A stretch of DNA of 64,000 nucleotides from Monosporascus cannonballus (Eukaryota; Ascomycota; Sordariomycetes; Xylariales), in contig QJNS01000185.1 of NCBI GenBank assembly GCA_004154925.1, positions 98,697-162,696 of the forward strand. The letters are read 5' to 3'. A program made the position numbers and the translations under genes. This document shows positions 49,140-62,296 of this stretch, piece by piece. Position 1 is the stretch's first letter. Each line of letters begins with the position of its first letter. A model generated the notes under the pieces. The model saw nothing but the letters and a program-made list of their open reading frames with translations, was not told the DNA's origin and searched no databases.

Positions 49140-52100
49140 TTTGAATAATATTTAATATTATTAAAACGTTAACCAGTATTTAGAAAACCCTTATTTAGTA
49201 GTTTTAAGTTCGAATTCGGGAACTGGAAAGAAAAATTCGACAAATTAGGGTTACGTTATTTGCCTAATTTTTTTTGCTCGTATAAAGCCTAAAAAACCGG
49301 AACCTTATAATGGGAAAAGTAATCCGCAAACCTTTTTAATTTAGGTACGAATTTATTTTCGCTTTTTGGACCTTAGTAATCCGGCGGATAAGGTCTTAGG
49401 AATAGGAGCATACCTAACGGAAGATATTATTAATTAATTTAAATTTATTATGAGAAATTTCTTGGAAATAAGAAAATCGGATAAGGAAAATTTATTAACA
49501 AAAATTTCTTATTTTATATTAATTTCGAGCATAAAATGCGCGATAATTTCGGTAATCCGGATAAAAAACGTTTTACGGCCTAATAATTCCTAATAATTTG
49601 ATAAAAAGGATTTGTTTTTAACTATGCCGTAACCTTTAAAAGTTTTGCGGTTAAGGCGGCATAAGGAAATAATAAAGCCGACATTTTTACCGATATATTT
49701 TATAAAAGGTTGAAAAATAATATAAAAAATAAGATTATTCGGATTAAACGATTAATTATTCTAGACCGATATATTATTAAGGTAATTAACATTAATAATT
49801 AACAGTTTAAAAGATAAGTGCAGAAAAAAGAATAATATACCTTATACTTAGGATATAATAAGTTTAACCAGAGAAAAAAATAAGATATACTTTTTATTTC
49901 TTACGGAACGGTGCCAGGACTTATGGAACTTGGCGTTACTTATAGATAAAACTAGCGCCAGATTAAGTGCTTTAATTATAGTAAAATGGGATATAAGGTT
50001 TATAAATATAAGAAACCTAAGAAATTACGATAAAATAACTGGATATTTATACCGAAGAGATAATCCAGAAATAATTAAGAAAACGATAGTAACGTTATTA
50101 ATATGATTTAAGCCAAAGGTTTAAAGCAAAAGGTTTAATATAGATTATTATAATAAAAAATCCGACGAAAGATGCGAAAAACCAGAATGCTGGCTTAATA
50201 AGTATTGTAAGCATAATAAAAAGCGTTATAAGGATAATTATATAAGTACTAGAACTGGACGAAAGAAATCTGTCCCCGAATATGTAATTAATATGGCAGA
50301 ATGTATGTTATATATTGTCGATAACGAAAATATCCTAATTACAAAAAATAAAAGTAATATATTTATAAACGAATTACTTGTATGTACTATAAGGGATTCG
50401 ATTTTCAAAATCGTACCGGAGATAATAAGGACGATAAATAATGGTATCGATATTTTCGATTTATAGCCTTAGGAGATGTTTAACAGCTGGCCGAAATAGA
50501 GAGCTGGCCTGAAGAAAAGTAATGTTCGTAGGAAGATTCTTTTTGTTATTATGGATTATATAATTATTAAACGGAAAAAAAGTTGATTTAATATATAATT
50601 AAGAAATACTGTTAAAAAGTTATTACGAATTTTTATTTTAAATTGATATTTATTATAGATCTCCGAAAAAAAGTTATTAAGAAAAAAATACGTTGGTTTT
50701 TAAGCGAACTTTAAAACGATAATTAAAATAACGTATAATAGGATATAATCGCAAATATAAAAAACAATTTATTTAATAAGAAAAGGAATTATAAAAAGAT
50801 TAAAAATATTTAATATAATTTAAAGGAATAATATGCGGACAATAACGATACATATAACAGCTTAACGCGTTAAACGAAAAAAATACAAATAAAGTTTAAT
50901 AAATCCGAAAAGGAATTAAAAGAATAAGGTTACTTATAAAAACGCCGCAAAATAACGAAACCTAAAAAAATTAAAGGGAATTTTTAAAAAAGGTTTTAAA
51001 TACGACGATAAGAAACGTTAACAACTTTATTATTTTGGAAATACGAATCGGAACTTATTGGTATACCATAATGGTAAATTGCGGAATTTTGGGCGGAAAT
51101 TATATTATACCGGATGTAATTAATAAATTTAAATTACCATGGAGATATAAGTTAAATCCTTATATAACGACGAATGTCGAAAATTAGGAATTGGCTTACG
51201 ATAATAGAAAAATTATACGCGAAATTAATTATTTCGAGATTTTTATCTAAGGACGATACCAAACAGTTAATTTTGATATCATTTGATTCGAGAATTACAA
51301 TATAATTTTAAGATTATTATAAATACGTTAATACGGAGTTTTAATTAATAGAAAAATTAATTAAATAACGTTCGTCTTATACTGTATTAAGAAATAAATA
51401 AAAATTAAGATTTTAATATGCGATTAATAATAACGATAGATATAAGTATAAGAATACGATAAAAATCTTATTACATAAAAGGATAAAACATAAAAAAAAT
51501 CGATATTAAAGAAAAATATAACATGTCGTTATTATTATTAAAACAAAATTAAATTAATTAAATAACGATCTAGAATAATAAGAATAATAACCTTAAAAGT
51601 TAAAAAGTTTAATTAATATGTTATTATAATATTATAGATATAAGCAATTTTTAAAAAAAAAGTTCGATACGAAATTATTAAAACATAACGAATAAAATTA
51701 TGAAATAATTTTTAAAAAGGGATTTTTAATAAAGTTTTATCATATTTATAATCTTAGCGGAAACGAATTATGTATTTTCAAAAAATATCTGGAAAATCGG
51801 CTATAAAAAGGATAAATTCGATTTTCGAAATTATTAATAGAATACCTTATATTTTTTATACTTAAAAAAATAGCAAATTACGACTTATAGTTAATTGTTA
51901 ATAATTAAACGATATTATTATTATAGATTATATATTATTATTTATAATTAGGGATATAAAAAATTAATTTTACGGCATTAAATGATTTATAATATTCGAT
52001 TTTAAAGATAAATATAACCTTATTAAAATTAAAAAGAAATACGAATAAAAAATACCTTTTAGGACGAAATACGGATTATTTAAGTATTTAATTATATTAC

Positions 52101-52566
52101 TAAGATTTACGAACATACCACTAATTTTTCAGCGAATAGTTAATTATATATTACGAAAATAATTCGATATTTTCGTCGTATGTTATCTCGACGACATTTT
52201 TGTTTTTTTAAAAATAAATAAAATATACGTAAAATACGTTTATAAAGTTTTTTAAGTTTTACAGAACGTAAAATTACCTATAAATAGGGAAAAAAGTTAA
52301 TTTTACAAATAAAAAATGGAATATTTAAGATATATTATTATCTTAAGATATATTAGGATAAGTTTAAGAAAATTATTGCAGCTACAAAATGGCAAACGTT
52401 AACGATAATTACGGAAATATAGGTATTTTTCGGGTTCGTTAATTATTATAGGAAATTTATTCGAAAATTTAGCAAAATCGCTATATTTTTAATAAACCTT
52501 ACGAAAAAAAGAATTTAAATAGACGCCAAATACGGAAAAAATATTTTAAGATATTAAGGATGCAAT
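49140..52566 (+). pseudogene. Family A gag-pol, first part (copy v)
   Basis: Gag to the start of RNase H, RIP-broken. The knuckle is near 49,970-50,010 (CFNYSKMGYKV). Reverse transcriptase is near 51,770-52,300, with VCYLDDIFVFLK retaining both catalytic Asp of YLDD despite nearby stops. Interrupted at 52,566 by B2; the target GCAAT is duplicated at 52,562-52,566 and 59,799-59,803. Confidence 0.75.
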
Positions 52567-52997
52567 TATAACAAACCTGTCATACATCTACCTGGAGGTA
52601 TGAGCAGTATCCGAAAAGGGTCTTGATTTGCAGGTAATAATAATGCGAAAAATGATTTAGTATGTTCGTTAAGGAGATTTTAAGGTATTTTTCTCTTAAT
52701 TAAAAAACGGTACAATTACCTTTGGCTAAAAGCTTATATTAATAACTAAGGAGCGAAAAACTAAATAAGTAATTATTTATATAGGAAACCGAAACCTTAT
52801 ATATCCTTTTTATCTTTTATGTTTCTTATGGTTTCTGGGGATTTCGAAAAATTATAGTATTTATTGTTTATAAATTTCCTGGTATCTCTGGAAATTAATA
52901 GAAACCCGAGGTTTATCCGATGGAAAATGGAGATCCCAAGTATTTCCAATTTCCTGGGCCTCCTTTGGGCCTAATGGAGTCCCTTTTGAACGTAATA
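52567..52997 (-). repeat. B2 3' LTR
   Basis: About 431 bp. The outer R-U5 half is nearly unmutated and the inner end is mutated, as in B1. Confidence 0.85.
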
Positions 52998-55900
52998 TTA
53001 TTCCCTTTTTTTCAAGATTTTTATCCTTAAAGATAAAAAAAATAAATCCTTAATTTTTTTCTTTTTTTACGTTATAACATTATATTTAACTATATCGGAT
53101 AAACCTTAAAAACGTATTAAATTTTCCATTAAAAATCGTTATAAATTAATTAAGTCGATTTCTTAATTTGGTTTCGAAATTATGCCGTATATACGTTATT
53201 TCGAAAAAAAGCTTTTTTGCAAAATATTAAAAAATCGAAAAAACTATTAGAATTATTTGGCGGCTAATATTTAATTTTGCGATAAAAATTATATTTTGTT
53301 TTTATTATTTAAAAATATCTAGGGCGAAAAATTCCGGATAAACCGAAAAAAACATTTAATTATTTAATAATTTTAAAAATTATTTAATTATATTATTCGG
53401 TTAAATTATTAATTTAAATAATTATATTCCAAAAAGCTATCGTTTATTTAAAAAAGGCTTAAAAATATAAATAAATTAAAAAAACGAAAAAAGTTAAATA
53501 CGGAAAAAAATCGTAAAAAAAAAAGCAAGTATAATTTGTTTTAAAGCTAAATATATTAATAAAGGTATTTATTTTTTTCGATTAAAATGCCATAAAGGTT
53601 AATTTAAATAAGGAACCGTTATTATTTATAACTTTAGCTATATTAAAAACGGTTAATTAGGATTTTGGCGGTAAAATATCTTAATTAAGTTTATCGTATT
53701 TATTAAATAATTAAATAATTTTTACGTATTTTTTTATGTAAACATTTTTCTTATTTAATTAGGTATTAAATTTTATTTTTAACTATTTTAAAATCCAGTA
53801 TTCGTTTAATTTCGTATTTATCAAAATTTTTTTCGAATTTTAAATTTATTTTAATAAAACGTTTTTAAATATTAATTTAAGTAAAGAAATGTGGAAAATA
53901 AGGTATATCTTTATATTTTTAGGTAATAATAATTTGTAATTAATTTTGGAAATAATTTCGTTAATTTTGAACGGTTTAAGTGTTTTAAAATTAAACTTAT
54001 TATTAAATATTTTTATTTTAATTTGTAAAATATTCGAAATTACGTTTTATTTTTAACGTAATAAATAAACCTTATTTCCTTTTGTTAAAATTAGTTTTTT
54101 AATTTTTTTTTATTATAATATTAATTTATTTATCGTTAAAAAATCGTAATTTATTTTAAAAACGGGCTTAAATTATTTTGATTTCCGTATTTAATATTTT
54201 TGTTTTTAAGATAATTATAATAATTTTTGGTATTTTATTAAGTAATTATTTAGGTCGTTTTGTTTTTATATTATGTCCATATATAATTATATAAAGAAAT
54301 ACGTTTATATTTTTATTAATTAATATATTATAAGCGATTTATATTAATAATAAAAATTTTAATTAATTATTTTGTTAATAATTAATATAATTTCGTAAAT
54401 ATTATTTTAAAATCTGGTTTAAATTTTTAATTTAATTATTTATTTAAGGATAATACGTTATCGAAAACTTAAATTTAGCATTAATTTATTTAAAAAAGTT
54501 AATATTAAATTTTAAAATAAATAACGTATTTTAATTTAAAACGATTTTTTTAAATATCCCATATTTATTAAGGTATTATTTAATAAAGGTATAAGTTAAT
54601 TATTTTACCGTTATATTTTTTTTAAAAAATAAAAAATACCTATATTTAGTAAATTTATTAATAATTACTTATAATTCGTCGTATTCGATTTTAATAACTG
54701 GGCTTTTAAATAAAAATAAATTAATAATAAAGTCCTAAATTATGGTATTTTATATTTTATTAGGAATATCGATAAGTTATAATAACCCGTAAGGCTTATG
54801 GCGTATTACCTTAATTTTATTATAAATATTATAATTTTTAATATTTATTTTAATTATATGGCGTAATTTAAAAAAATCGTATTTTTTTATAACTATCGGG
54901 TAATTTTAAAGATTTTTTAATATCCATATAATAAGTTTTTATAGAATTCCTTTACGAATTATTTTTATTTATTTTTAGGAATATAAATTTTGCCATAATA
55001 CAGTAATTAATTTTTAAGTTATTTTTTTAGCTGCTAGATTTTTTTTGATTTTTTTATATTGTAAAAATTCCGGAACCGTATTAAAAATTCGGTAATTAGT
55101 TTTTTTATTATTTTATATCGATATATAATTTTATCCTTATTATATTATAATATTTATATGTTTTTTTGGGAATTTTGGAATTGTAATTTTTTTTACAATT
55201 AAAAATATCCGTTTAAATATTTTCCTTTCTTTTAATATAATATATTTTGAAAATAAATTTAAATAAAAAAATCCATTAATTTTTATGTCGTTTATTTAGT
55301 TTTTGGCTTTTTATAAATTACGTAAATTTTTTATAATTAAAGTAAATATTAAAAGGTTTTTTTATTCCGTTAAAGAAAAATTTTTATTTTTTAAAAGCAT
55401 TAATAATTATTAATAACTTTTTATCGTAAATTTAATATTTGAATTTTATATTTTAAAATAATTTAAAATAATATATTATTAAATATTATTTACCGTTATT
55501 TTTTTATTATTCCAAAATTGCGCTTAAGGCATATTTTAAAATATTTATCTTTAATTATTTCGTTTTATCTGGATTTGGCATTTTTACGATAAATTCGTTA
55601 ATAATTATTTTTTTTAATTTCCGGAATATTTTTTTTATTTTTTTTTAAAAATTCGAATTTTTTCTTAATATATTTTTTAATAATAAATTTTGTTAAAGGC
55701 CTAATTATATCTTTATATTTTTTAATTAGGCCGTATACGTAATTTATAAATCCTAAAATATATTGGATATTTATAATAGTCGCCTTATTAAAAATAAGTT
55801 AATTTTTAATTATTTTTAATTTGGAATATTAAATTTAAATTTATCCTAATATAAAAATAAATCTTAAAATATTTAATTTCTGGATATATTATATATTTTT

Positions 55901-58900
55901 AATAAAATTAATTTAAATATTAATTTTATTTAAAATTTTAAGTACTTAAACGATATATTTTTTATATTTTTTTAAGGTTTCGGAATAAATAAAAATATCG
56001 TTAAGATAAACAAATATGAATTTATTTATAAATTATTAAAGAATAATTATTACCAAATTTTAGAAACTGGCGGAAGTATTAATAAGTCCTATAGGTATTA
56101 TTTTATATTCCTAAAGTTCATATATTATTTTAAATACCGTTTTTTATATTTCTTTTTTGGCCATTTTAATACGGTAATAATTATTATGAAAATTAAACGT
56201 TATAAATTATTTAATTTTGCTGGCATTTTTCTTTAAGGTATTTATAAAAATTAAAAAATATCCGTTTTTAATCGTAATATAATTTAATTATTTATAATTA
56301 ATTATTTTTTAATAAATAAGGTTTCCGTCCTTATTAATCCTTTATTTATTATCCTTAATTTTTGGTATTATAAGAATTAAATATTTAATAAAGGAATTAA
56401 AATATTAAATATATTTTTTTCAGATTTAATTATATATTTTTCTATAAAATTTTTAATTTTTTTGGGTTTATGTAATAAATTTTATAAAATTTAAAATAAT
56501 ACCTTTTTTTAATAAGTATCCGGTAATCCCATTAATTATATAGTTATAATTCGTAATCTTTTTTATTTTTAAATAATTTTTTAAATTTTTGATATTCCGG
56601 AGGTACCGTAAAAATCAAATTGGGAACCTGTATTTTCTTGATAATATAACAAATGTTTCGATTATTTTTATTTAATATTTTATTTTAAGAAAATATTTGT
56701 TTTTTTAATTAATCCGTAAGTTATTAAAATAAAATTAAGGTGTTTTTAAAATAATATCGTATCCGGAGATATTAATAATATCTAATAAGGCGTATTTTTA
56801 ATATTTTTGAATTTATATTAAGAATTTTTACGTTTTTTGAAAAATTCGTCCGTTTTCGTAAGTAAATAAATTGCCGTTTACCGTACGTAATTTGTAAAAC
56901 TTTAATTTGTATTTTTAGGGAATTTAATACTTTTTTGTTATTACGGGGGAAATAAAATTATTTTTTATTTCGGAATTAATTATAACCTTAAGTACTTTAC
57001 TTTTATATCGAAAAAAAAATCTTAATCTGGTTACGCGTTTTTTTCGTTATTTCGCATAAGGTTTTATCGATTAAGGCTTTTCGATAGCTTATTTTCAAAA
57101 ACCTTTATAATTTTTTGATTTTTGATAATTTCCGACTTAAACGAATTTTTATTTACGAACCTTTTTAACAATATATTTAATATATTGGTTGTTTTTATAC
57201 CGGAATTATGTTTTTTTGCCGTATTTATATTAAGGTTTTAAAATTTGGTTTTTTTCTTAATTTATTTTTTTATTTTGTATTTCCCGAATTATGGAATTAA
57301 AAAGGTAAATTTCCGAAAAAAGTATTCCTATATTTAGAAGTTTATATTAAATATAAAGTATCGGGAAATAACATAAATATCCTTATAATATAACCTTTTA
57401 ATTCTGTTTTAATTTGGGGTATAAATAATAAGATTTAAAGTATTTTAATTATTAGGGAATTTTAATATATCGGTTTTTATCGTTTAATTCAATAAAAATT
57501 TTATTATTTTATCCGGGCCAAAAGTTATTATTTTTTTTGGTTTTAAAATAAATAAAATAATTATTTTAATAATAAGTAATAAAATGTAATAAGTTATAAA
57601 GGTTTACCGATAATATCTTTTTGTAAATAATATATTTTGGGAATTTATAAAATTTCAAAAATAATTATCCGTAATTATTAATATTTGGTTAAAGTTAACC
57701 GTTTTTTATATATATTTTATATTTCTGGGAATTAAGGTAATATTAATATTTTAGCTTTATAATTATTGTAAAAGCCGTTTATCCGGAATAGTATTTATAG
57801 GTTTTAATTTTACAATCCTGGTAAATAAAATAATTTTCGTACTTTAGGTTATTATTTTGGATTTAAATAATTATGGTAATAATAAATTCTGGTTGGAAAA
57901 AAATTGAATTAATATTTTTTTTTCCTTTTTTACCTTATTGTCGGTTTTTTATTTAACCGTTTTAGCTTTTTTTGGGATTAAGGAATTCCTTTTTTTTTAG
58001 AATTCCTTTTGGTAAGGGAGCGATATTTGCTTTTAAAATGCCCCTTTTTGCCATAATTAAAACATTTTATTTTGAACTTATTTTTCTTGGGTTTTTTCGA
58101 AACGGAATTCGTTTTTTTTAAGACTTGCCTTTATTTTTTTTTAATTCGGTTATTAAAACTTTTATCGTTATTTGGTTTATCGGTTTTTTTTTTGAAATAC
58201 CGATTAAAGGTTTATCGGTCGGTAATAATAATTTTATTTATATATTTTATAAAGGATTTAATCTTAAGTTTTATATACATTTCGTTTTTAATATAAGGTT
58301 TTAAATTATTATAATAAAAATAAAATAATATGTTTTTTGGTAAATTCGAAATAACGGCCAAACGGTTAAATTTTATCGTATATTCGGATATTAATTTGAT
58401 TTGGTAAAGAAAATAAAATTACTTAATAACGTTTTGTTTTTTATTGGGATTACCGAATAAAATACGTATTTTTTTTAAAGTTTTCGTAATCGTTAAAAAT
58501 ATAATTAATACGGTTTAAAATTTTCTTTAGTTATTTTTTAAAATAATCCGTTAAAATAGGTTCGAATTATTAACGAATTTATCCGATTAATAATTAAAAA
58601 ATAACTATTATTTTTTAATATTTTTCCGGCAAAGAATTTTTATAAAATTTAAGGTAAAGCCTTATTTAAATTAAAAATCCATTAGGGTTTTCTGATCCGT
58701 CGTAAGGTTTAAGGGGAATTGGTTTATAGCCTTTGACGTTTGGCATTCCATAGTAACCAAAGGGTGGAATAACTTTTTCCTGTATCCGAATTACGCCGAA
58801 CAGTAACAGAGTCGAGGTTTTTTTTTGCGTTCGCCTTGGGTCCAGCGAAAGGGGTCGGTAGCCGGCCCCTTAATTTCGCCTTTTGGAGGAACCAAACTAA

Positions 58901-59370
58901 GGAAAAGTTAGCTTTTTTCCTTTTGTAAGCCGAATATTTTTTTTTAAAATTCGGATTTCTGTTACTAGGGTACTTAATTTTTCCTTCGCAATAAGTTTTT
59001 TCTTTTGGTTTTCGGCCTTATATTTTTCTTTAATTTTTTTTAGCCGTTTTTTTTCCGATTTTTTTCCTTAGATTTTAATAATATCCTTAAGGGCCGGGGT
59101 AAATTATTATTTAGGTTATAAGGATAACGGGCTTTTTTAAGATTAAATAATAAGGGATATTATATTATTAATTAATTAGAAAATTTTTTTAATAAAAAGT
59201 AAATTATTAAGTTTTATTAATAACGTTTCCTTAATTAATAACGGAAATTATATATATTATTTATTTTCTAAATATTATCTTATATTATTATTTGTATTAA
59301 GTTTAAAAAAGCTTATACCTTAATTAGGCGGTAAATTATTTGTCGGCTAGTAATTAAGAAATTATTAAAA

Positions 59371-59798
59371 TATAACGAACTTATTATATATTTATTTGAA
59401 AATATAAATAATATCCGAAAAAAGTTTTAATTTGTAAATAATAATAAGGCGAAAAATAATTTAATATATTCGTTAAAAAAATTTTAAAATATTTTTTTAA
59501 TTAAAAAATGGTATAATTACTTTTAGCTAAAAGCTTAAATTAATAATTAAAAAGTAAAAAATTAAATAGGTAATTATTTACATAAGAAACCTAAACTTTA
59601 TATATCCTTTTTATCCTTTATATTTTTTATGGTTTCTGGGGATCTCGAAAAATTATAATATTTATTATCTACAAATCTCCTGGTATTTTTAGAAATTAAC
59701 AGAAACCCGAGGTTTATCCGATAGAAGGTGGAGATCCCAAGCGTTTCCAACTTCCTGGGCCTCCTTTGGGCCTAGTGAAGTCCCTTTTGAACGTAATA
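59371..59798 (-). repeat. B2 5' LTR
   Basis: About 428 bp, TATAACGAACTT...GAACGTAATA. Inner R-U5 is strongly mutated; the outer U3 (about 59,630-59,790) is GC-normal. Confidence 0.85.
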
Positions 59799-59803
59799 GC
59801 AAT

Positions 59804-61665
59804 TATTAATAAGTTAATATTAATTATATACGATCTAAACTGTTTTATTAAATTAAAAACCGATATTTCGGATTATGTATTAAGCGTAATAATTGGATAA
59901 CGAAATAATTAAGACAAATTATACCTTATTATATTTTTTTCGTATAAATTAAAAGGAGCCGAACTTAATTACTGTATTCGAGATAAGGAATTTATGGTTA
60001 TTATTATAGCATTTCGAAAGTTTAGGCACTTCCTAAAAGGAAATTTGCACCAGGTTAAGGTTTATATGGATTATCAAAATTTTACCCGATTTATTACAAC
60101 TAGGAAACTTATAAAACGATAATTTCGATACGTAGAAAAATTGGCGAACTTCGATTTCGTTATTTTTTCTAAAAATGGCTTAAAAATAGCAAAACAAATA
60201 CCTTAAATAAGCAACCAAACCTTGAAAAGAAATTAGTTAAAATTAGCCATATTATTTTCGATATTACCATAAAAGGATATTTACACTTACGACAAATTGC
60301 GATAATTCGGATAGTATTTTTCGGTATATACCAGAAGATTTAACAATATAACGACGGTTTTTTAAACGACCAAAGAACGAATAAAATATAAATTCCAGAA
60401 AAATATTAAAAGGATTTAATACGAAAAATGTACGAATATCAGTAATACGGATATCTAAGGATCCATAAAACCTTAAAACGGTTTTAATATATATATTCTT
60501 TTCCTAAAATAAAAATAATAGTATAAAAGGTTATACGGCAATATAATATTTGCGTTAAAATAAAAGCTTAACGATATAAGCTATACGGAGAATTACAGCT
60601 ATTATTAGTTGCAAAGCGATTATAATCTTTAATTATATTTAATTTTATTACTAAACTTTTTATATCAAAATTTTAATTATAAGAATATATTACAACAGTA
60701 TTTTCGTAATCGTTAATCGATTTACGAAATTTTCTTATTTTTTATTATATTACGAAAATTTGTATGCTAAATAAATAATATATATTTTCTTTAAATACAT
60801 TTTTAATATATATTAATTATTAATGGAAATTATTTTAAATAAAGGATTAATATTTGTATTTAAGTTCTGGCAAAGCCTTATAACATAGATCGGCCTAAAT
60901 TATAAGCTATTTAACGTATTTAAACCTTAAATAAATAAATAAATAAAACGAATAAATTAAAATTTGGAGATTGACTTACGATATTATATTAATTACGAAT
61001 AAAATAATTACATTAAGAAATTATCGATTGCATAATTAACTTACAATATTAGCTAATACGAAAGCATTAAAATAATACCAGTATATGCAAATTTTGGTTT
61101 TATCCTAGAAGTTTACGAAGAAATACGTAACGACGGTTTAATTAATATTAAAGTAATCCTTACGTTAAAACAGTTATAATAATTATACCAGAAAATGAAA
61201 ACAAAATTAAACTTCGTACGAAATTAAATAAGTAAATATTATAATTAGAAAAAGTTAAAAGGATTAATTTTCCAAAAGGGGGAAATCGTTTTTTTTGTTA
61301 TAAAAAATATTCAAATAAAATAATTAAACAAAAAATTCGATTTCAAGTATATCGGTCCATATAAAATTATTAAGAAAATCTTAGAAAATAATTATTAATT
61401 GGAATTTTTACCGAAAGTTAAACTTTATCTAATTTTTTATGTTTTTTTATTTGAATTAACAGCAGATATAATTAAGGTATATACGGCATAAAACGATATG
61501 AAAGTAAAGAACGAACAAGTATACGAAGTGGAAAAAATTTTCGATATACGAAAATAAAACGGATTTACCTAATATCTGGTTAAATAGAAAAAGTACCCGG
61601 ATTCCAAGAACACCTAGGAACCCGCCAAAAATTTTACTAGTGCTTAACGCCTATTAAAAATTTTT
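59804..61665 (+). pseudogene. Family A RNase H, integrase, chromodomain (copy v, second part)
   Basis: Resumes exactly where 52,566 left off. Contains RNase H (FVVFS/AFRKFRHFLKG-like region near 60,000-60,060), integrase (NSIFVIVNRFTKFSYF near 60,690-60,740) and chromodomain (GFT...LIK-like, then YPDSKNT, 61,500-61,640). Many stops. No family A 3' LTR follows; it is cut by the LTR at 61,874. Confidence 0.75.
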
Positions 61666-61699
61666 TATTAGTAATACCGTGGTTAACGGGGTTAAAAGT

Positions 61700-61860
61700 T
61701 TTTTAATCAGTAAATAATTAATTGATGGATTCGAGGTTGGACTAGTTAAAAAGGGTTACGGCCTTTGCCGATATGGCCTAGGCGGCTTTTAATTCGGCTT
61801 GTTTTTTTTTTTGACATTCTAAGTTATTTAATTTTTCTAAAAATTAAAGCTTACGAAATA
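61700..61860 (-). pseudogene. Antisense coiled-coil ORF of family A (copy v, C-terminal part)
   Basis: The minus-strand translation gives IRMLFRKL, then FLEKLNNLECQKKKQAELK, then AISAKAVTLF. It is the C-terminal part of the antisense frame seen in the other copies (compare the 21,790 copy, KRFEKK...LEAAVIAVTLA). The N-terminal part was lost with the 3' LTR. Confidence 0.5.
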
Positions 61861-61873
61861 ACATGCGTATTAT

Positions 61874-62296
61874 TGTTACGGATCCCCGAATAGACCCGTT
61901 CTGGAGGCCCCAGGGCTGCAGAAAAGGGAAAAGCTCCATACTTTAAGTTACGTGACTTGGAGTAATCTAACTGATCTATTAGATCATATAGATCGTTATG
62001 ATCTGGGTGATTTAATAGATCCAAGAGATCAGTATTATACCAGTAGAATAGGAGGAGGTATAAAACTTTAAGTTTCTTATGTAAATAGCCACTTACTTAG
62101 TTTTTCGTTCTTTAGCTATTAATCTAAGCTTTTAATTAAGAGGTAACTGTACCGTTTTCTAATTAAGGGAAAAATCTTTAAATCTTTTTAACGAACAGAC
62201 CACTGAATTATTTCTCGCCCTATTGTTACCTGCAAATTAAGACCCTTTTCGGATACTGCTTATACCTCCAGGTGGATGTATGACAGGTTCGTTACA
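61874..62296 (+). mobile_element. Family B solo LTR with a different U3
   Basis: 423 bp, TGTTACGGATCCCCG...GGTTCGTTACA, plus orientation. The R-U5 half is nearly identical to B1/B2 LTRs; the U3 half (to about 62,060) is unrelated and carries several AGATC/GATCT motifs, ending in GGAGGTATAAAAC, a clear TATA box. It is the least mutated LTR of its family here. No target duplication is visible (ATTAT left, TCTTT right), so a neighbouring deletion is likely. Confidence 0.8.

Larger units (their letters stand above)
52567..59798 (-). mobile_element. Complete family B retrotransposon, copy B2
   Basis: 7,232 bp; LTRs 52,567-52,997 (3') and 59,371-59,798 (5'); target duplication GCAAT. Colinear with B1 over its whole length, including the gag knuckle (about 58,035-58,085). 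The left LTR starts TATAACAAACCTGTCATAC where B1 has TGTAACGAACCTGTCATAC, a direct view of RIP (TG to TA, CG to CA). A 74-codon plus frame at 58,072-58,296 is antisense to gag and not considered a gene. Confidence 0.9.

Noticed and set aside
58072..58296. Hydrophobic 74-codon plus-strand ORF resembling a membrane protein
   Set aside because: Antisense to family B gag; the Phe/Leu richness comes from T-rich RIP products.
61874..62296. Target duplication for the family B solo LTR
   Set aside because: Flanks ATTAT and TCTTT do not match even allowing for RIP changes.
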